Source: Thermoplasma sp. Kam2015
GTDB lineage: Archaea > Thermoplasmatota > Thermoplasmata > Thermoplasmatales > Thermoplasmataceae
DNA: 64,000 nt
Direction: 5' to 3'
Assembly: GCF_003205235.1 (NCBI RefSeq)
Contig: NZ_QJSM01000026.1
Location: 97,274 to 161,273, forward strand
Part shown: positions 43,876-54,786 of the stretch, one piece after another
Layout: each line of letters opens with the position of its first letter
Position numbering within the stretch: the first letter of the stretch is position 1
Notes under the pieces: generated by a model
What the model was told of the DNA's origin: nothing
Seen by the model: only the letters and a program-made list of their open reading frames with translations
The model's database searches: none
Program-made: the position numbers and the translations under genes

Positions 43876-45075
43876 TCAGTCATATGAGGATACTGGCAGA
43901 TACGATGGAGGCGTAACCACCAGACCCTTCAGCTGACTTGGTACGTTGCCCACATAGAATGGCTGCGATAGCGGATCGAATTTGCTCATGGAGAGGTATT
44001 GCTGCCCAAGACCGGTTATCAGGTCGTAAACGTACTGTATCGCATATGGGTTCGTGTAGTTGTTTATTACGGTGACGCTGTAGAATATTGGCGCACCTGG
44101 TAGATTGCCCACGTTATCCCATGCTGGACCGCTTTCATTTATCTGTTCGTAGAAGTCGTCAACGGTCTTGTTGACGCTGCCAAGGTTTATCCATGTTGGA
44201 AGCCCATTTGCACCTGTGGAATTCTGATAGTAGTCCAGTCCCTGATTTATGGCCTGCGAGACGTAAGTGAGAGCATAATCGGCCGTTCCAGCTGTCAGGT
44301 ATCCGTCAAGTCCTATTTCGACTGTGGTCAGTTTCGTTGTGCCATTGAGATACTTCGATATGAATATCTGATGGTAGAGCGCCATCGAATCGTTCATCGG
44401 ATATCCAAATTTATCATGGAACCAGTTGTTGTAAGCCCTATTGTAATTCATGTATTCAGTGAAGTTGTTGTTGAATGCAAGTCTAACATAGTAACTGACC
44501 GGCTCGCTTCCTTTAATAACAGTTGTATTATCCCAACCTGTGTAAAGTACTCCGGCCAGCTTCATGGTTTCTATGGCCTGGAAACCGCTTGGGTCCAGAG
44601 AAGCGTTTGACGCTGCCACTATTGCACTATTATTGGTTATATTCTCGAACCAATAAGGATAACTTGAAGGTATGGAATATTTGCTGTTAACCCAGGTTAT
44701 TGCCATCTCGTTGGCTGAGAATATGATCTGCCATGATGCGTAATGCGTCTGATTCATAAGATCCTGATAAAGTATAGGAGCTGACGCGGAGATGAATACG
44801 CTGTAGTTCTTACCTTCCTGTACCTCCCTGGCACCGCTTATCGAACCTGAGAAGGTCATGCCCACGCGCACCCCGGTCAAGTTAGTGAATTCTGGATTGA
44901 AATCGTTTCCAAGAGCGTATTTCAGCGATCCTGCGGCAAAGGTATTTATGGCAGGTTTCGAAGGGGTGGAAACCGTGTAATGCCCGGCGGCAAAGCCTAT
45001 CACAATTCCAACAACAAGAAGGACGACAGATATGCCGACCCATTTAGTTGAGGCGGGTTTTATTGGATTTTCCAT
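43876..45075 (-). CDS. wtpA: Tungstate/molybdate-binding extracellular protein
   Basis: A 399-residue solute-binding protein with an N-terminal hydrophobic anchor (about residues 14-32), then the start of the mature domain A-A-G-S-L-K-Y-A-L and the G-S-I-S-G-A-R-E-V loop. Many N-x-S/T sites suggest surface glycosylation. The order V-F-I-S-A-S-A-P and Y-T-G-W-D-N matches the ModA/WtpA superfamily. It captures oxyanions outside the cell and delivers them to the permease. It is longer than typical WtpA (about 340), with an insert near residues 190-250. Confidence 0.82.
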   Translation of the reverse strand: MENPIKPASTKWVGISVVLLVVGIVIGFAAGHYTVSTPSKPAINTFAAGSLKYALGNDFNPEFTNLTGVRVGMTFSGSISGAREVQEGKNYSVFISASAPILYQDLMNQTHYASWQIIFSANEMAITWVNSKYSIPSSYPYWFENITNNSAIVAASNASLDPSGFQAIETMKLAGVLYTGWDNTTVIKGSEPVSYYVRLAFNNNFTEYMNYNRAYNNWFHDKFGYPMNDSMALYHQIFISKYLNGTTKLTTVEIGLDGYLTAGTADYALTYVSQAINQGLDYYQNSTGANGLPTWINLGSVNKTVDDFYEQINESGPAWDNVGNLPGAPIFYSVTVINNYTNPYAIQYVYDLITGLGQQYLSMSKFDPLSQPFYVGNVPSQLKGLVVTPPSYLPVSSYD

Positions 45076-45116
45076 GATTAGTTAATATCGTAAATAACTA
45101 AAAAAGTTTGTTTATT

Positions 45117-45737
45117 TTATTTCCAGGTGTTAATAATTTCTTCGGAGTGGGCTACAATGGCCTGGGTCTTCAGAACTTTCAGGGCTGCTTCATGCATCTC
45201 TCTGTTGGAGGATGAAACACAATCCTCGACAACCACCGGATAGAAACCCCTGTTTCCTGCACTTCTTGCTGATGATTCTATACCAAACTCAGTGGCTATG
45301 CCGGTGAATATGACTGTGTCTATATGCGCATTACGCAGCATCAGCTCGACGTTTGTACCGATGAAAATATCAGCCGTGTTCTTGTTAACCACCATATCGC
45401 TGGCATCTGGCGCGAGATCGGCATAGATTTCTGATTCGGGTGATCCGGGCTTCATGAAACTGATCTTCTTCGGATCAGAAACGCCGTATCTCTTCATAGA
45501 GGAATACAATCTGAACCCAGACTCATATTCGAAGGGCAACGGGGTGATCTTCGTATAGAGTATCGGTATATGATAATGCCTTGCCTCAGCTATAAGTTTC
45601 TTCAGAGATGAGACAAACTGATCTCTATTGAATATTCCGTTAACAAGTGCGTTCTGGACATCCCAGACGACAAGGATCGAATGATCCGGGCTTACCATTT
45701 CTTTCAGATTTTCATATATCTTTCCTTCTATAACCAT
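45117..45737 (-). CDS. Isochorismatase-fold hydrolase with Gly at the usual Cys position
   Basis: A 206-residue isochorismatase-fold protein. Asp26 in V-V-W-D-V-Q-N and Lys119 in V-V-N-K-N-T-A-D-I-F are in place, but the third catalytic position is Gly152 in G-I-A-T-E-F-G-I-E-S-S-A-R, where cysteine hydrolases of the family have Cys. Isochorismatases such as PhzD and EntB also lack that Cys, so a vinyl-ether-type hydrolysis is more compatible than amidase activity. The substrate is unknown. A related nicotinamidase-like function would require the Cys and is therefore disfavoured. It lies alone between the Wtp cluster and gyrA. Confidence 0.8.
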   Translation of the reverse strand: MVIEGKIYENLKEMVSPDHSILVVWDVQNALVNGIFNRDQFVSSLKKLIAEARHYHIPILYTKITPLPFEYESGFRLYSSMKRYGVSDPKKISFMKPGSPESEIYADLAPDASDMVVNKNTADIFIGTNVELMLRNAHIDTVIFTGIATEFGIESSARSAGNRGFYPVVVEDCVSSSNREMHEAALKVLKTQAIVAHSEEIINTWK

Positions 45738-45790
45738 AAAAAATGAATAGAAGAATAGATATTAAGATTTTTCAATGAAATATTTACAAG

Positions 45791-48172
45791 TCATTTAATC
45801 ACAGCTGCGGCTATTATCCTGTCATCATCGTCTATATCCATCAGCTTTACGCCAGATGTCACCCTGGATGTCTCAGGAATTTCCGAAGCCTTTATCCTGA
45901 TGGTCTTCTCATTCATCGACACAAGTATAACCTCGTCATCGCTGCTCACCGGTATCGCATGACTGACCTTTCCTGTCCTCTCAGTATCCCTGTACACCAT
46001 CACGCCGGATGATCCCCTATGATGTATTGGAAATTCCGAGATGCTGGTGCGTTTTCCATACCCCTTCTCTGATATGCTCAGAATATCCTCATCCTCATTG
46101 ACTACGAAGGCTGTGAGTATCTGGTCCCCCTCATTCAGGCGCATAGATCTTACACCCATGCTTGTTCTCCCAGTTTCTCTTATCTCAGAGGTGTTGAACA
46201 CTGATGCCTTACCCTTTGACGACAATACGAATATATTCTGATCCTTCGCCGTATATGATACGGACACAAGCTCATCGCCTTCGTCAAGCGTTATGATCTT
46301 GATCCCGGAACTCTTTGAATCAAAGACAGGATCCGCCGCAGTCTTCTTTACCGATCCGTCCCTTGTAACGAGGATCAGATAGTATCCCTTCTCCGGCGGC
46401 GCCTTCATGATCTCGGTGACTCTCTCTCCATTGGAGAGCTTTAGGAAAGCTGCAGCTGATACGCCAAGAGAGGTTCTGCTCTTCTTCGGTATCTCATAGG
46501 CCTTCGATTTGAAAACCCTGCCAGTATTGGTGAAATAGTAAATCGTATCGTGAGAGAAGCAATGGATCATGCTCTTTATGCTATCTGCGGTCTTCATAGA
46601 AGTGCTTACGCCCTTGCCACCCCTGCGCTGAGATCTGTATTCATCTGCCTGTACACGCTTCACTAGGCCACCGTAGCTCAGCATAAGAAGGGATTCTTCA
46701 TTTGGAATCAGATCCTCCGTTGTCCTCTCCGTCACACCTCTGAACTTTATCTTCGACCGCCTCTTATCACCATATTTTCTCTTTATCTCCTCCATCTCGC
46801 TCTTGAATACCTTTATCCGCTTTTCCTCAGAGAGTATGGTCTCCTCAAGATCCTTTATATCCGCTTCAAGTTGCGATATTTCTGTTCGTACAGATTCCTG
46901 TTCCATATTGACCAACCGCTGGAGACGCATCTCCAGTATGGCCTTTATCTGCCTGTCATTGAGTTCAAATTCCTTCCTGAGCAAATTCCCTGCCTGATCA
47001 GCATCTCTTGACGATTTAAGGATCTCCACAACACGATCTATATTTTCAATGGCCGTCAGAATGCCAGTCAGAACATCCAGCCTTTCCTTTTTCTTGTCAA
47101 GCCTGTACTGGGATCTCCTGAGAATGACGTCGAGCCGGTGATCTATAAATGAATCTATGAGCTCTTTGAGATTCATCAGCTTGGGTTGATTCCCCACAAG
47201 CACCAGATTTATTATTCCTATGCTGCTTTCGAGTGCGGTGTGCTCATAGAGCTGGTTGAGGACAAGCGATTTTATATCATCATCCCTCACCCTGACCACT
47301 ATTCTGATGCCATTCCTGTCGCTCTCATCCTTTATATCCGTTATATCCTTTATTATCTCATTCTTGGCTAGATCCGCTATGGACTGTACAAGATCTGCCT
47401 TATTCACACCATAGGGTATGCTCTTTATTATTATTCTCCGATCCTCTGAGAGATCGACCTCACCCTGCACTATGACCTTCCCCCTACCTGATCTGTAGGC
47501 ATCTATCAGTTCCTTTCCATAGAAGATTATACCTCCTCCTGGAAAATCGGGACCCTTAACGTATTTGAGCAGATCATCTACCGGTGCATCCCTGTGATCG
47601 ACCTCATACAGTATCGCATCCGATATCTCTGTGAGATTGTGCGGCACCATGTTCGTTGCCATTCCAACTGCTATACCAGAGCTTCCATTGACAAGAAGGT
47701 TTGGAATCTTAGCCGGAAGATATTCAGGCTCAGACAGAGTACCATCAAAATTCAACCTGAACGGCACCGTATTTTCATCTATATCATCCATCATGTCCTC
47801 TGCTATCTGGGTGAGCCTTGCCTCCGTATACCTCATTGCAGCTGGAGAATCTCCATCGATCGAGCCGAAGTTTCCCTGACCATCTATCAGAGGATATCTG
47901 AGGGAAAAATCCTGCGCCATCCTCACAAGCGCATCATATATGGCCATGTCACCATGAGGATGGTATTTACCCATGGTTTCACCGACGATTCTTGCACATT
48001 TCTTGTAAGGTTTATCATGGGTTACGCCCAGCTCTCTCATTGAATAAAGAACACGCCTCTGCACTGGCTTTAGACCATCCCTGACATCCGGTATTGCCCT
48101 GCTTACGATCACGCTCATAGCGTATTCTAGATACGACTTTCTTATCTCAACCTCAACGGCTCTCTTTTCCAT
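45791..48172 (-). CDS. gyrA: DNA gyrase subunit A
   Basis: A 793-residue GyrA with the winged-helix and tower domains (1-480) and the C-terminal beta-pinwheel (490-793). The catalytic Tyr115 lies in A-M-R-Y-T-E-A-R-L. The canonical GyrA box Q-R-R-G-G-K-G at about 515-521 shows that it can wrap DNA and supercoil, not only relax like topoisomerase IV. It follows gyrB with 10 nt between, one operon. Gyrase is a bacterial acquisition in Thermoplasmatales and lets these archaea keep DNA negatively supercoiled. Confidence 0.96.
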   Translation of the reverse strand: MEKRAVEVEIRKSYLEYAMSVIVSRAIPDVRDGLKPVQRRVLYSMRELGVTHDKPYKKCARIVGETMGKYHPHGDMAIYDALVRMAQDFSLRYPLIDGQGNFGSIDGDSPAAMRYTEARLTQIAEDMMDDIDENTVPFRLNFDGTLSEPEYLPAKIPNLLVNGSSGIAVGMATNMVPHNLTEISDAILYEVDHRDAPVDDLLKYVKGPDFPGGGIIFYGKELIDAYRSGRGKVIVQGEVDLSEDRRIIIKSIPYGVNKADLVQSIADLAKNEIIKDITDIKDESDRNGIRIVVRVRDDDIKSLVLNQLYEHTALESSIGIINLVLVGNQPKLMNLKELIDSFIDHRLDVILRRSQYRLDKKKERLDVLTGILTAIENIDRVVEILKSSRDADQAGNLLRKEFELNDRQIKAILEMRLQRLVNMEQESVRTEISQLEADIKDLEETILSEEKRIKVFKSEMEEIKRKYGDKRRSKIKFRGVTERTTEDLIPNEESLLMLSYGGLVKRVQADEYRSQRRGGKGVSTSMKTADSIKSMIHCFSHDTIYYFTNTGRVFKSKAYEIPKKSRTSLGVSAAAFLKLSNGERVTEIMKAPPEKGYYLILVTRDGSVKKTAADPVFDSKSSGIKIITLDEGDELVSVSYTAKDQNIFVLSSKGKASVFNTSEIRETGRTSMGVRSMRLNEGDQILTAFVVNEDEDILSISEKGYGKRTSISEFPIHHRGSSGVMVYRDTERTGKVSHAIPVSSDDEVILVSMNEKTIRIKASEIPETSRVTSGVKLMDIDDDDRIIAAAVIK

Positions 48173-48182
48173 ACATCACACC

Positions 48183-50117
<1,935 letters not shown>

Positions 50118-50196
50118 CTATTTGTTGTTTCCATATTAATATTTAGATCATTGAAAGGTGAAATTTCAGAGTTTTTTCTAACATTTTCCATCTTTC

Positions 50197-50214
50197 TGAT
50201 CCATATTTGGATCA
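50197..50214. promoter_or_regulatory. 18-bp palindrome between gyrB and the TusA-like gene
   Basis: TGATCCA-TATT-TGGATCA, two perfect 7-base arms around 4 bases. It lies 83 bp from the divergent TusA-like start and about 90 bp upstream of the gyrB start. It could be an operator serving either promoter. The palindrome is seen directly; regulation is inference. Confidence 0.4.
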
Positions 50215-50270
50215 TACAGGTTCATAATGTCTCGCCCTTTCGATAAGTCTGACAATCGGCTTGCTCACAG

Positions 50271-50278
50271 TATAAATA
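50271..50278 (+). promoter_or_regulatory. TATA box of the TusA-like gene
   Basis: TATAAATA ends 21 nt before the ATG at 50300 and 6 nt before the TTG at 50285. The usual 25-30 nt spacing therefore selects the ATG at 50300 as the leaderless start. Confidence 0.55.
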
Positions 50279-50299
50279 GGGGCATTGAATATGCAATAT

Positions 50300-50545
50300 A
50301 TGATTGTTGAGGATCAAAGGAATATAACGTGTGGAGGCGATCCATTCAATTACCTTAAGAGCACGCTGAAGGGCCTCTCATTCCAGCTGGAACCAGGGCA
50401 GGATGTAAAAGTCCTGCTCTTAAAGGAAAAATTCCCATTCAATAGGGATGTCTACGAAGGACTGGCGAGAACTTCCAGGTTCAAGCTGATCGATGTTGAG
50501 GAGAACGATGGAGAAGTCGCAGTCATACTGAGGAAAACCCAGTGA
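50300..50545 (+). CDS. TusA/SirA-like small protein
   Basis: An 81-residue protein, with the start chosen from the promoter spacing (earlier ATG and TTG codons exist at 50291 and 50285). The layout I-T-C-G-G-D-P-F-N-Y-L-K-S-T-L-K-G-L, then G-Q-D-V-K-V-L-L and a final beta hairpin G-E-V-A-V-I-L-R-K matches the two-layer TusA fold. Its single Cys sits where TusA carries the sulfur-bearing Cys, but the following C-P-x-P motif is altered to C-G-G-D-P. It may relay sulfur or act as a regulatory relative. Assignment is tentative. Confidence 0.5.
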   Translation: MIVEDQRNITCGGDPFNYLKSTLKGLSFQLEPGQDVKVLLLKEKFPFNRDVYEGLARTSRFKLIDVEENDGEVAVILRKTQ

Positions 50546-50609
50546 AGGTATCAATGTCCACCCAAAAATTAAATATCCGCTTATAATTAGCTGTCAGAAA
50601 GGTGTATTT

Positions 50610-51140
50610 ATGGTAACTAAGCCTGCTAGAATGTATTCGCGCATAACCGGCCCTGCCTATACGAGAAAGGAGTTTATGGGCGGTGTTCCATATCCAAAGA
50701 TCACGACATTCGTTCAGGGAAATCAGAAAAAGGACTTTCCAATAGAAATGAGGCTCGTCGCCGAGGAGCCCTGCCAGATAAGGCATACTGCACTGGAGGC
50801 TGCAAGGGTCTCGGTGAACAGGAGGATGACTGAGGCTGCTGGTCTTGATTACTTCTATCTAAAGGTGGTCCCATATCCTCATCATGTGCTGAGGGAACAC
50901 AAGATGGCTACCGGCGCCGGTGCCGACCGTATATCAAGCGGTATGAGAGCCGCATTTGGTAGGCCCGTAGGAACAGCGGCCAGGGTTTATCCTGATGATG
51001 TCATAATGATAGCCAGAACAGATGAGGCGCACGCAAAGGAGCTGAAAATGGCTCTCCGAAAGGCCGCGATAAAACTTCCAACACCATGCAAAGTTGTGAT
51101 AACAAAGGGCAAGGAAATCGCTGGTTCGCTGGGGATATAG
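50610..51140 (+). CDS. rpl10e: Ribosomal protein uL16 (L10e)
   Basis: A 176-residue archaeal L10e. It begins with K-P-A-R-M-Y-S-R-I and R-K-E-F-M-G-G-V-P. E-A-A-R-V-S-V-N-R-R and P-H-H-V-L-R-E-H-K-M-A-T-G-A-G-A-D-R lie in the middle. It helps shape the tRNA A-site in the large subunit. An AAAGGTG ribosome site lies 7 nt upstream of the ATG at 50610. The coding region is complete. Confidence 0.96.
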   Translation: MVTKPARMYSRITGPAYTRKEFMGGVPYPKITTFVQGNQKKDFPIEMRLVAEEPCQIRHTALEAARVSVNRRMTEAAGLDYFYLKVVPYPHHVLREHKMATGAGADRISSGMRAAFGRPVGTAARVYPDDVIMIARTDEAHAKELKMALRKAAIKLPTPCKVVITKGKEIAGSLGI

Positions 51141-51341
51141 ATTCAGATATCCCTGTTTTATCAATTTTCGGTTGGCGATCTGCTCAATAATTAAAATTTT
51201 GATGCTTCTTTTTAACGGATGGATATCTCCATTTAAATCTGATTCAGTATAGGATCTATATAGTGATGCATCTAGGCGTATATTCAAAATGTAAAGGCAC
51301 TGTTCCTACAGATAATACAAAATATATAAAATTTTTATATT

Positions 51342-51401
51342 TGGCAAGTCCGTGTATCTCCTGTTCGGAGAAAGAGTTTTTACTGCTTCGCTCAAACTTC
51401 C
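51342..51401 (-). repeat. IS605/TnpB-tail-derived left-end fragment, copy E
   Basis: Only the left 60 bases of the repeat family remain. On the minus strand they read GGAAGTTTGAGCGAAGCAGT, then AAAAACTCTTTCTCCGAACA, then GGAGATACACGGACTTGCC. They match copies C and D closely, including the CTC...GGAG inner hairpin. No right end is found in the following 250 bp toward the uL16 gene, so this is a truncated copy or an isolated left hairpin. It lies downstream of agmatinase. Confidence 0.7.
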
Positions 51402-51419
51402 AATTTTACTTATAAAATT

Positions 51420-52331
51420 CTAGATGTGCTCTATACGATATCTCTCCCTGCTAGCTATGAAAACCTGCATCAACTTTCCTGCAAGCATCGATGTATTTCC
51501 GTTGTCGTAGAGCGGTGAAAATTCATTGATATCCATACCGATGGTTTTATGGGAGAGCCTCTCAATGATCCTTCTGACATCGTAATCTGTCAGGCCAAAT
51601 GGCTCTGGAGTTCCAACAGCTGGGGCGTAAGCTGGATCGATACCGTCCATATCTATCGAGATGTATATTTTATCGTACTTTCTTTCGATCTCATTGATGT
51701 ATCTGTCTATACCGTACTCCTTAACATTGAATGATGGAATGAACTCAACCTTATCAAAGTCAGGATCCTGATATTCATCGAGAGATACTGATCTTGTGCC
51801 AATAGATGTTATCCTTCCAGGCCCAAGTATCTCAAGAGAACGTTTTGTCACACATGCATGGTTGAATTTATTGCCCATGTAAGAGTCTCTAAAGTCTGAA
51901 TGAGCATCAATGATCACCATATGGACGTCCTTCGGCAGATTCCTCACCGCACCGACAGTTATAGAATGCTCACCACCCAGCATTATTGGGATCTTTCCAT
52001 CACTGAATATCATCCTGGTTATGCGTTCCACCTGATCCACGACGTATTCAACATCTTCAGATTCCTCCATGTCACCGAGATCGGCGATCTTTGCCTTCAG
52101 AAGATCGAAATGATATGAGAATTCGAATGATTCGAGATTAACATAAGCCGACCTTATGGAATCTGGAGCGTACTTGGATCCTCGTCTGTAACTCGATGTA
52201 TTATCAAAAGGGACGCCGAATATCACATAATCGCTTTCCTCATATTCATATTTGGCGTCCGCGATCTTCTTAAGTGATAGAAGATCCCTCAGTTCTGAAG
52301 CATGATCTTTCGCATCCCCATTGTTTCCCAA
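51420..52331 (-). CDS. speB: Agmatinase (ureohydrolase family)
   Basis: A 303-residue Mn-dependent ureohydrolase with G-G-E-H-S-I-T near residue 118, [10 protein letters not shown] near 140, and [13 protein letters not shown] near 225, the metal-ligand motifs of agmatinase. It converts agmatine to putrescine plus urea in polyamine synthesis. The frame starts at TTG 52331 inside the end of the aIF5A gene (43-nt overlap). I see no in-frame ATG before D-A-K-Y-E-Y, so the TTG is likely. The pairing with aIF5A, whose hypusine needs spermidine-derived aminobutyl groups, makes biological sense. Confidence 0.9.
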   Translation of the reverse strand: MGNNGDAKDHASELRDLLSLKKIADAKYEYEESDYVIFGVPFDNTSSYRRGSKYAPDSIRSAYVNLESFEFSYHFDLLKAKIADLGDMEESEDVEYVVDQVERITRMIFSDGKIPIMLGGEHSITVGAVRNLPKDVHMVIIDAHSDFRDSYMGNKFNHACVTKRSLEILGPGRITSIGTRSVSLDEYQDPDFDKVEFIPSFNVKEYGIDRYINEIERKYDKIYISIDMDGIDPAYAPAVGTPEPFGLTDYDVRRIIERLSHKTIGMDINEFSPLYDNGNTSMLAGKLMQVFIASRERYRIEHI

Positions 52332-52678
52332 TAGGGCACCTCCATTCCTGGTTTGACCTTGTCGGCGATCTCTGGATCCAAAGGCAAGACAAAGGTTTCG
52401 AACGTTTCTGAGTCCATGAGCTGAACTTCGTTGTTTTGAACGGACAGGACCTGCGCGTTCTTCTTCTCTATTATCGGTATCTTGACCTTGTGCTTCACGG
52501 GGTAGACGACACTCCGCTTCTGATTATCAAATACCCCTATGGCCACGATCCTTCCCTTGGCTTCGCCATGCTTACCTGGTTTAGACATAGTTATTTCTAC
52601 GATTTTGCATGGTGCATCATCTATCAGTATGTATCTTCCTACTTTGAGTTCTCGTACTTCAGCTTCTTGCCAGCTCAT
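52289..52678 (-). CDS. Translation factor aIF5A
   Basis: A 129-residue aIF5A with an SH3-like N domain and an OB-fold C domain. The hypusine site is K36 in [10 protein letters not shown]. The factor helps ribosomes through stalled sequences such as polyprolines after its lysine is modified with a spermidine-derived group. It begins at the ATG 52676-52678 and its 3' end overlaps the start of agmatinase by 43 nt, so the two are translated from one message. Confidence 0.96.
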   Translation of the reverse strand: MSWQEAEVRELKVGRYILIDDAPCKIVEITMSKPGKHGEAKGRIVAIGVFDNQKRSVVYPVKHKVKIPIIEKKNAQVLSVQNNEVQLMDSETFETFVLPLDPEIADKVKPGMEVPYWETMGMRKIMLQN

Positions 52679-52785
52679 TAATATCTGCCCCTAATTTTAT
52701 TACCCTTTAAATACTTTCTTACCGCAATGACTGGCCGACTGAACTCCCTCACATCCTAAATTCATGAAAGTTGTGTCTCACCTAA

Positions 52786-54045
52786 TCATAGGAATTTTTC
52801 ATCCGAATCTAGACCGCTTTTATCAAATCCAATCAATCTTCCACCATACTTCTTTATCATTCCATCCACGATTACAGAGTCAACTGTGTCTGGATTCGCC
52901 GAGTAGACTATGTTATTTACCACGTTATTTTCGTCGGTTGGTATAAGTTCTGGCTTCCGCATATCCAGCAGTATGAGATCAGCTCTCTTCCCAACTTCTA
53001 TAGATCCAGCATCAATTCTGAGAGCCTTAGCAGCGTTTACGGTGGCGAAATCAAGTATCTGCTGGCTCTTTATTATGGAAGCATCCCATCTTGCATTCTT
53101 TATGCTCAACGCAGAGAATTTCATGACATCGAAAAAGTTGAGCGAATTGTTGCTGCCGTTGCTGTCGGTTCCAAGTGTAACATTTACACCAGACTCAATC
53201 ATCTCAGGAACTGGTGGTACTCCACCGGTTGCGAGCTTAAAGTTGCTGACGGCATTCCATGACACGTTCACTCCATTTTTACCGAGCAACTTTGCCTCGT
53301 GATACGTGGCCCATACACAGTGCGCAGCTATGACTCTATTCGAAAGGATCCCGATCCGATCCAGATGTTCTATCGGCCGTTCCCCTATCTTCTTCACGCT
53401 GTCATATACTTCCCTTCTCGTCTCAGAGAGATGCATGTGAAGAACCGTATCATATTTTTCAGCTATTTCCTTAGCGCGCTGATACGTCTCATCTCCTGCC
53501 ACATATATACCCTGAACTCCAACGGATGGGGTGACAAATCTAAGATTCCTGTGTGATCTGATGAAGTTCTCAGCATTATCGAGCGGATCACCGTGCTGTG
53601 TTGTATACTCCCTGTCCAGGGTCACCCATGACAAGAATGCCCTTATGCCTACCTCCTCTGCGGCTCTTGCTATCACGTCTTCTGAATAATAGAGATCCAC
53701 AAAGGATGTTATACCGCTGTTGATCATCTCGTACATGCCGAGCTTTGCAGAGTTGAAAATCCCCTCCTCTGTTCTCTGCGAATCATATTTGAATGTCAGA
53801 TCTAGGAATTTTTCCAGATCGACATCATCAAAGAGACCCTTTGAGGCCGACATGCCGACATGTGCATGGGTATTTATGAATCCGGGAAGCAGTATCTTTC
53901 CTTTTCCATCTACAATTTCATCGCTCTTCGGTTTTTCTTTACCTACATATGTTATCTTTGATCCATCAAACTGCACGTTACCTTTGAATATTCTCCTATT
54001 TTCGTCCTGTGTCACGATGAGTGCGTTTTCTATGAGCGTGCTCAT
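52786..54045 (-). CDS. Amidohydrolase, SAH/MTA/5'-deoxyadenosine deaminase type
   Basis: A 419-residue member of the TRZ/ATZ amidohydrolases. The metal site starts at G-F-I-N-T-H-A-H-V-G (His59 and His61 region), and a second metal ligand H lies in V-L-H-M-H-L-S-E-T. A further His is in V-I-A-A-H-C-V-W, and the terminal Asp is in L-G-T-D-S-N-G-S-N-N-S. This order and N-terminal beta-sandwich fit deaminases of S-adenosylhomocysteine, methylthioadenosine or 5'-deoxyadenosine. Which of these it uses cannot be read from sequence. It is monocistronic, with a convergent end near aIF5A. Confidence 0.85.
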   Translation of the reverse strand: MSTLIENALIVTQDENRRIFKGNVQFDGSKITYVGKEKPKSDEIVDGKGKILLPGFINTHAHVGMSASKGLFDDVDLEKFLDLTFKYDSQRTEEGIFNSAKLGMYEMINSGITSFVDLYYSEDVIARAAEEVGIRAFLSWVTLDREYTTQHGDPLDNAENFIRSHRNLRFVTPSVGVQGIYVAGDETYQRAKEIAEKYDTVLHMHLSETRREVYDSVKKIGERPIEHLDRIGILSNRVIAAHCVWATYHEAKLLGKNGVNVSWNAVSNFKLATGGVPPVPEMIESGVNVTLGTDSNGSNNSLNFFDVMKFSALSIKNARWDASIIKSQQILDFATVNAAKALRIDAGSIEVGKRADLILLDMRKPELIPTDENNVVNNIVYSANPDTVDSVIVDGMIKKYGGRLIGFDKSGLDSDEKFL

Positions 54046-54190
54046 AGCACGCTATCGGTTCTGCATTACTTAAATTTGCTGGATGAATACATATAAGTGT
54101 AGACTCCTCTGAAGCATGTTCAATCCTTTTTCTGTAAGGTGGCTCCTATCAGCGACTGACGATAATTCTAAATACGGATTCTTTCTCGTC

Positions 54191-54208
54191 GAATGTAAAC
54201 ATTCGATG
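54191..54208. promoter_or_regulatory. Perfect 18-bp palindrome upstream of the PadR operon
   Basis: TCGAATGT-AA-ACATTCGA, perfectly symmetric, about 100 bp upstream of the PadR start. It shares the TCGAAT half-site with the shorter palindrome overlapping the promoter at 54291-54300, so both may be bound by the same regulator. Confidence 0.5.
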
Positions 54209-54270
54209 TTAAGGCCTTGGCTTCGGCGAGTATGACAGAGATCAACGATCCGCGATGTATTCAGAAATAC

Positions 54271-54300
54271 TTATATACGCTCTAAATATGTCGAATTCGA
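54271..54300 (+). promoter_or_regulatory. PadR promoter with overlapping operator palindrome
   Basis: The TATA box TTATATA at 54271-54277 lies 27-33 nt before the ATG at 54304. The 10-bp palindrome TCGAATTCGA at 54291-54300 sits between it and the start codon, spanning the expected transcription start of a leaderless mRNA. A dimeric repressor bound there would block initiation, as expected for an autoregulated PadR operon. Confidence 0.55.
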
Positions 54301-54303
54301 CCT

Positions 54304-54786
54304 ATGGAACGATATGCAGTGAAGGCTCTGATACTGCTCAGCAAAAAGCCATACACGCTCTATCAGATGTCTAAGGAGATATCAAATGATGGGCCGGTAT
54401 CGCACGGGACGCTCATGCCCATGATAAGAAGACTTCTTCAACAGGGCTTCATAAAATTCGAGACTTCAGGAAGGGAAAAAATATACACCCTGACAGAAAA
54501 GGGCGTGAAATTTGTGGAATCTCTGAGCGAGATAGAACAGCAACTGAAGCAAAACCTCATATCCAGGGCCATGGGTGACGCCTTCTTTTACCTCAATCTG
54601 CTCTCCAAGGATGATACCTCTGCAGCTCTCAACGCTGCCATAAGCATAATGCTTCCCGCAATAATAGCGGAGGTGGAATATGCCTTCAAGATGATAATGA
54701 AAGGCCACATGGATGAAATTAAACGAATAGCGAACGAAATTAGAGAGACGTACGGTGAAATCAATGATGAACAATCACTCAGCTAG
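54304..54786 (+). CDS. PadR-family transcriptional regulator
   Basis: A 160-residue winged-helix protein. The DNA-binding domain is residues 1-85 (L-I-L-L-S-K-K-P-Y-T-L-Y-Q-M, G-T-L-M-P-M-I-R-R-L-L-Q-Q-G, Y-T-L-T-E-K-G). A helical dimerisation region follows (90-160). PadR proteins repress genes for phenolic-acid or multidrug export and release DNA when ligand binds. It overlaps the MFS gene by about 20-30 nt and likely controls its own operon through the palindromes upstream. Confidence 0.88.
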   Translation: MERYAVKALILLSKKPYTLYQMSKEISNDGPVSHGTLMPMIRRLLQQGFIKFETSGREKIYTLTEKGVKFVESLSEIEQQLKQNLISRAMGDAFFYLNLLSKDDTSAALNAAISIMLPAIIAEVEYAFKMIMKGHMDEIKRIANEIRETYGEINDEQSLS

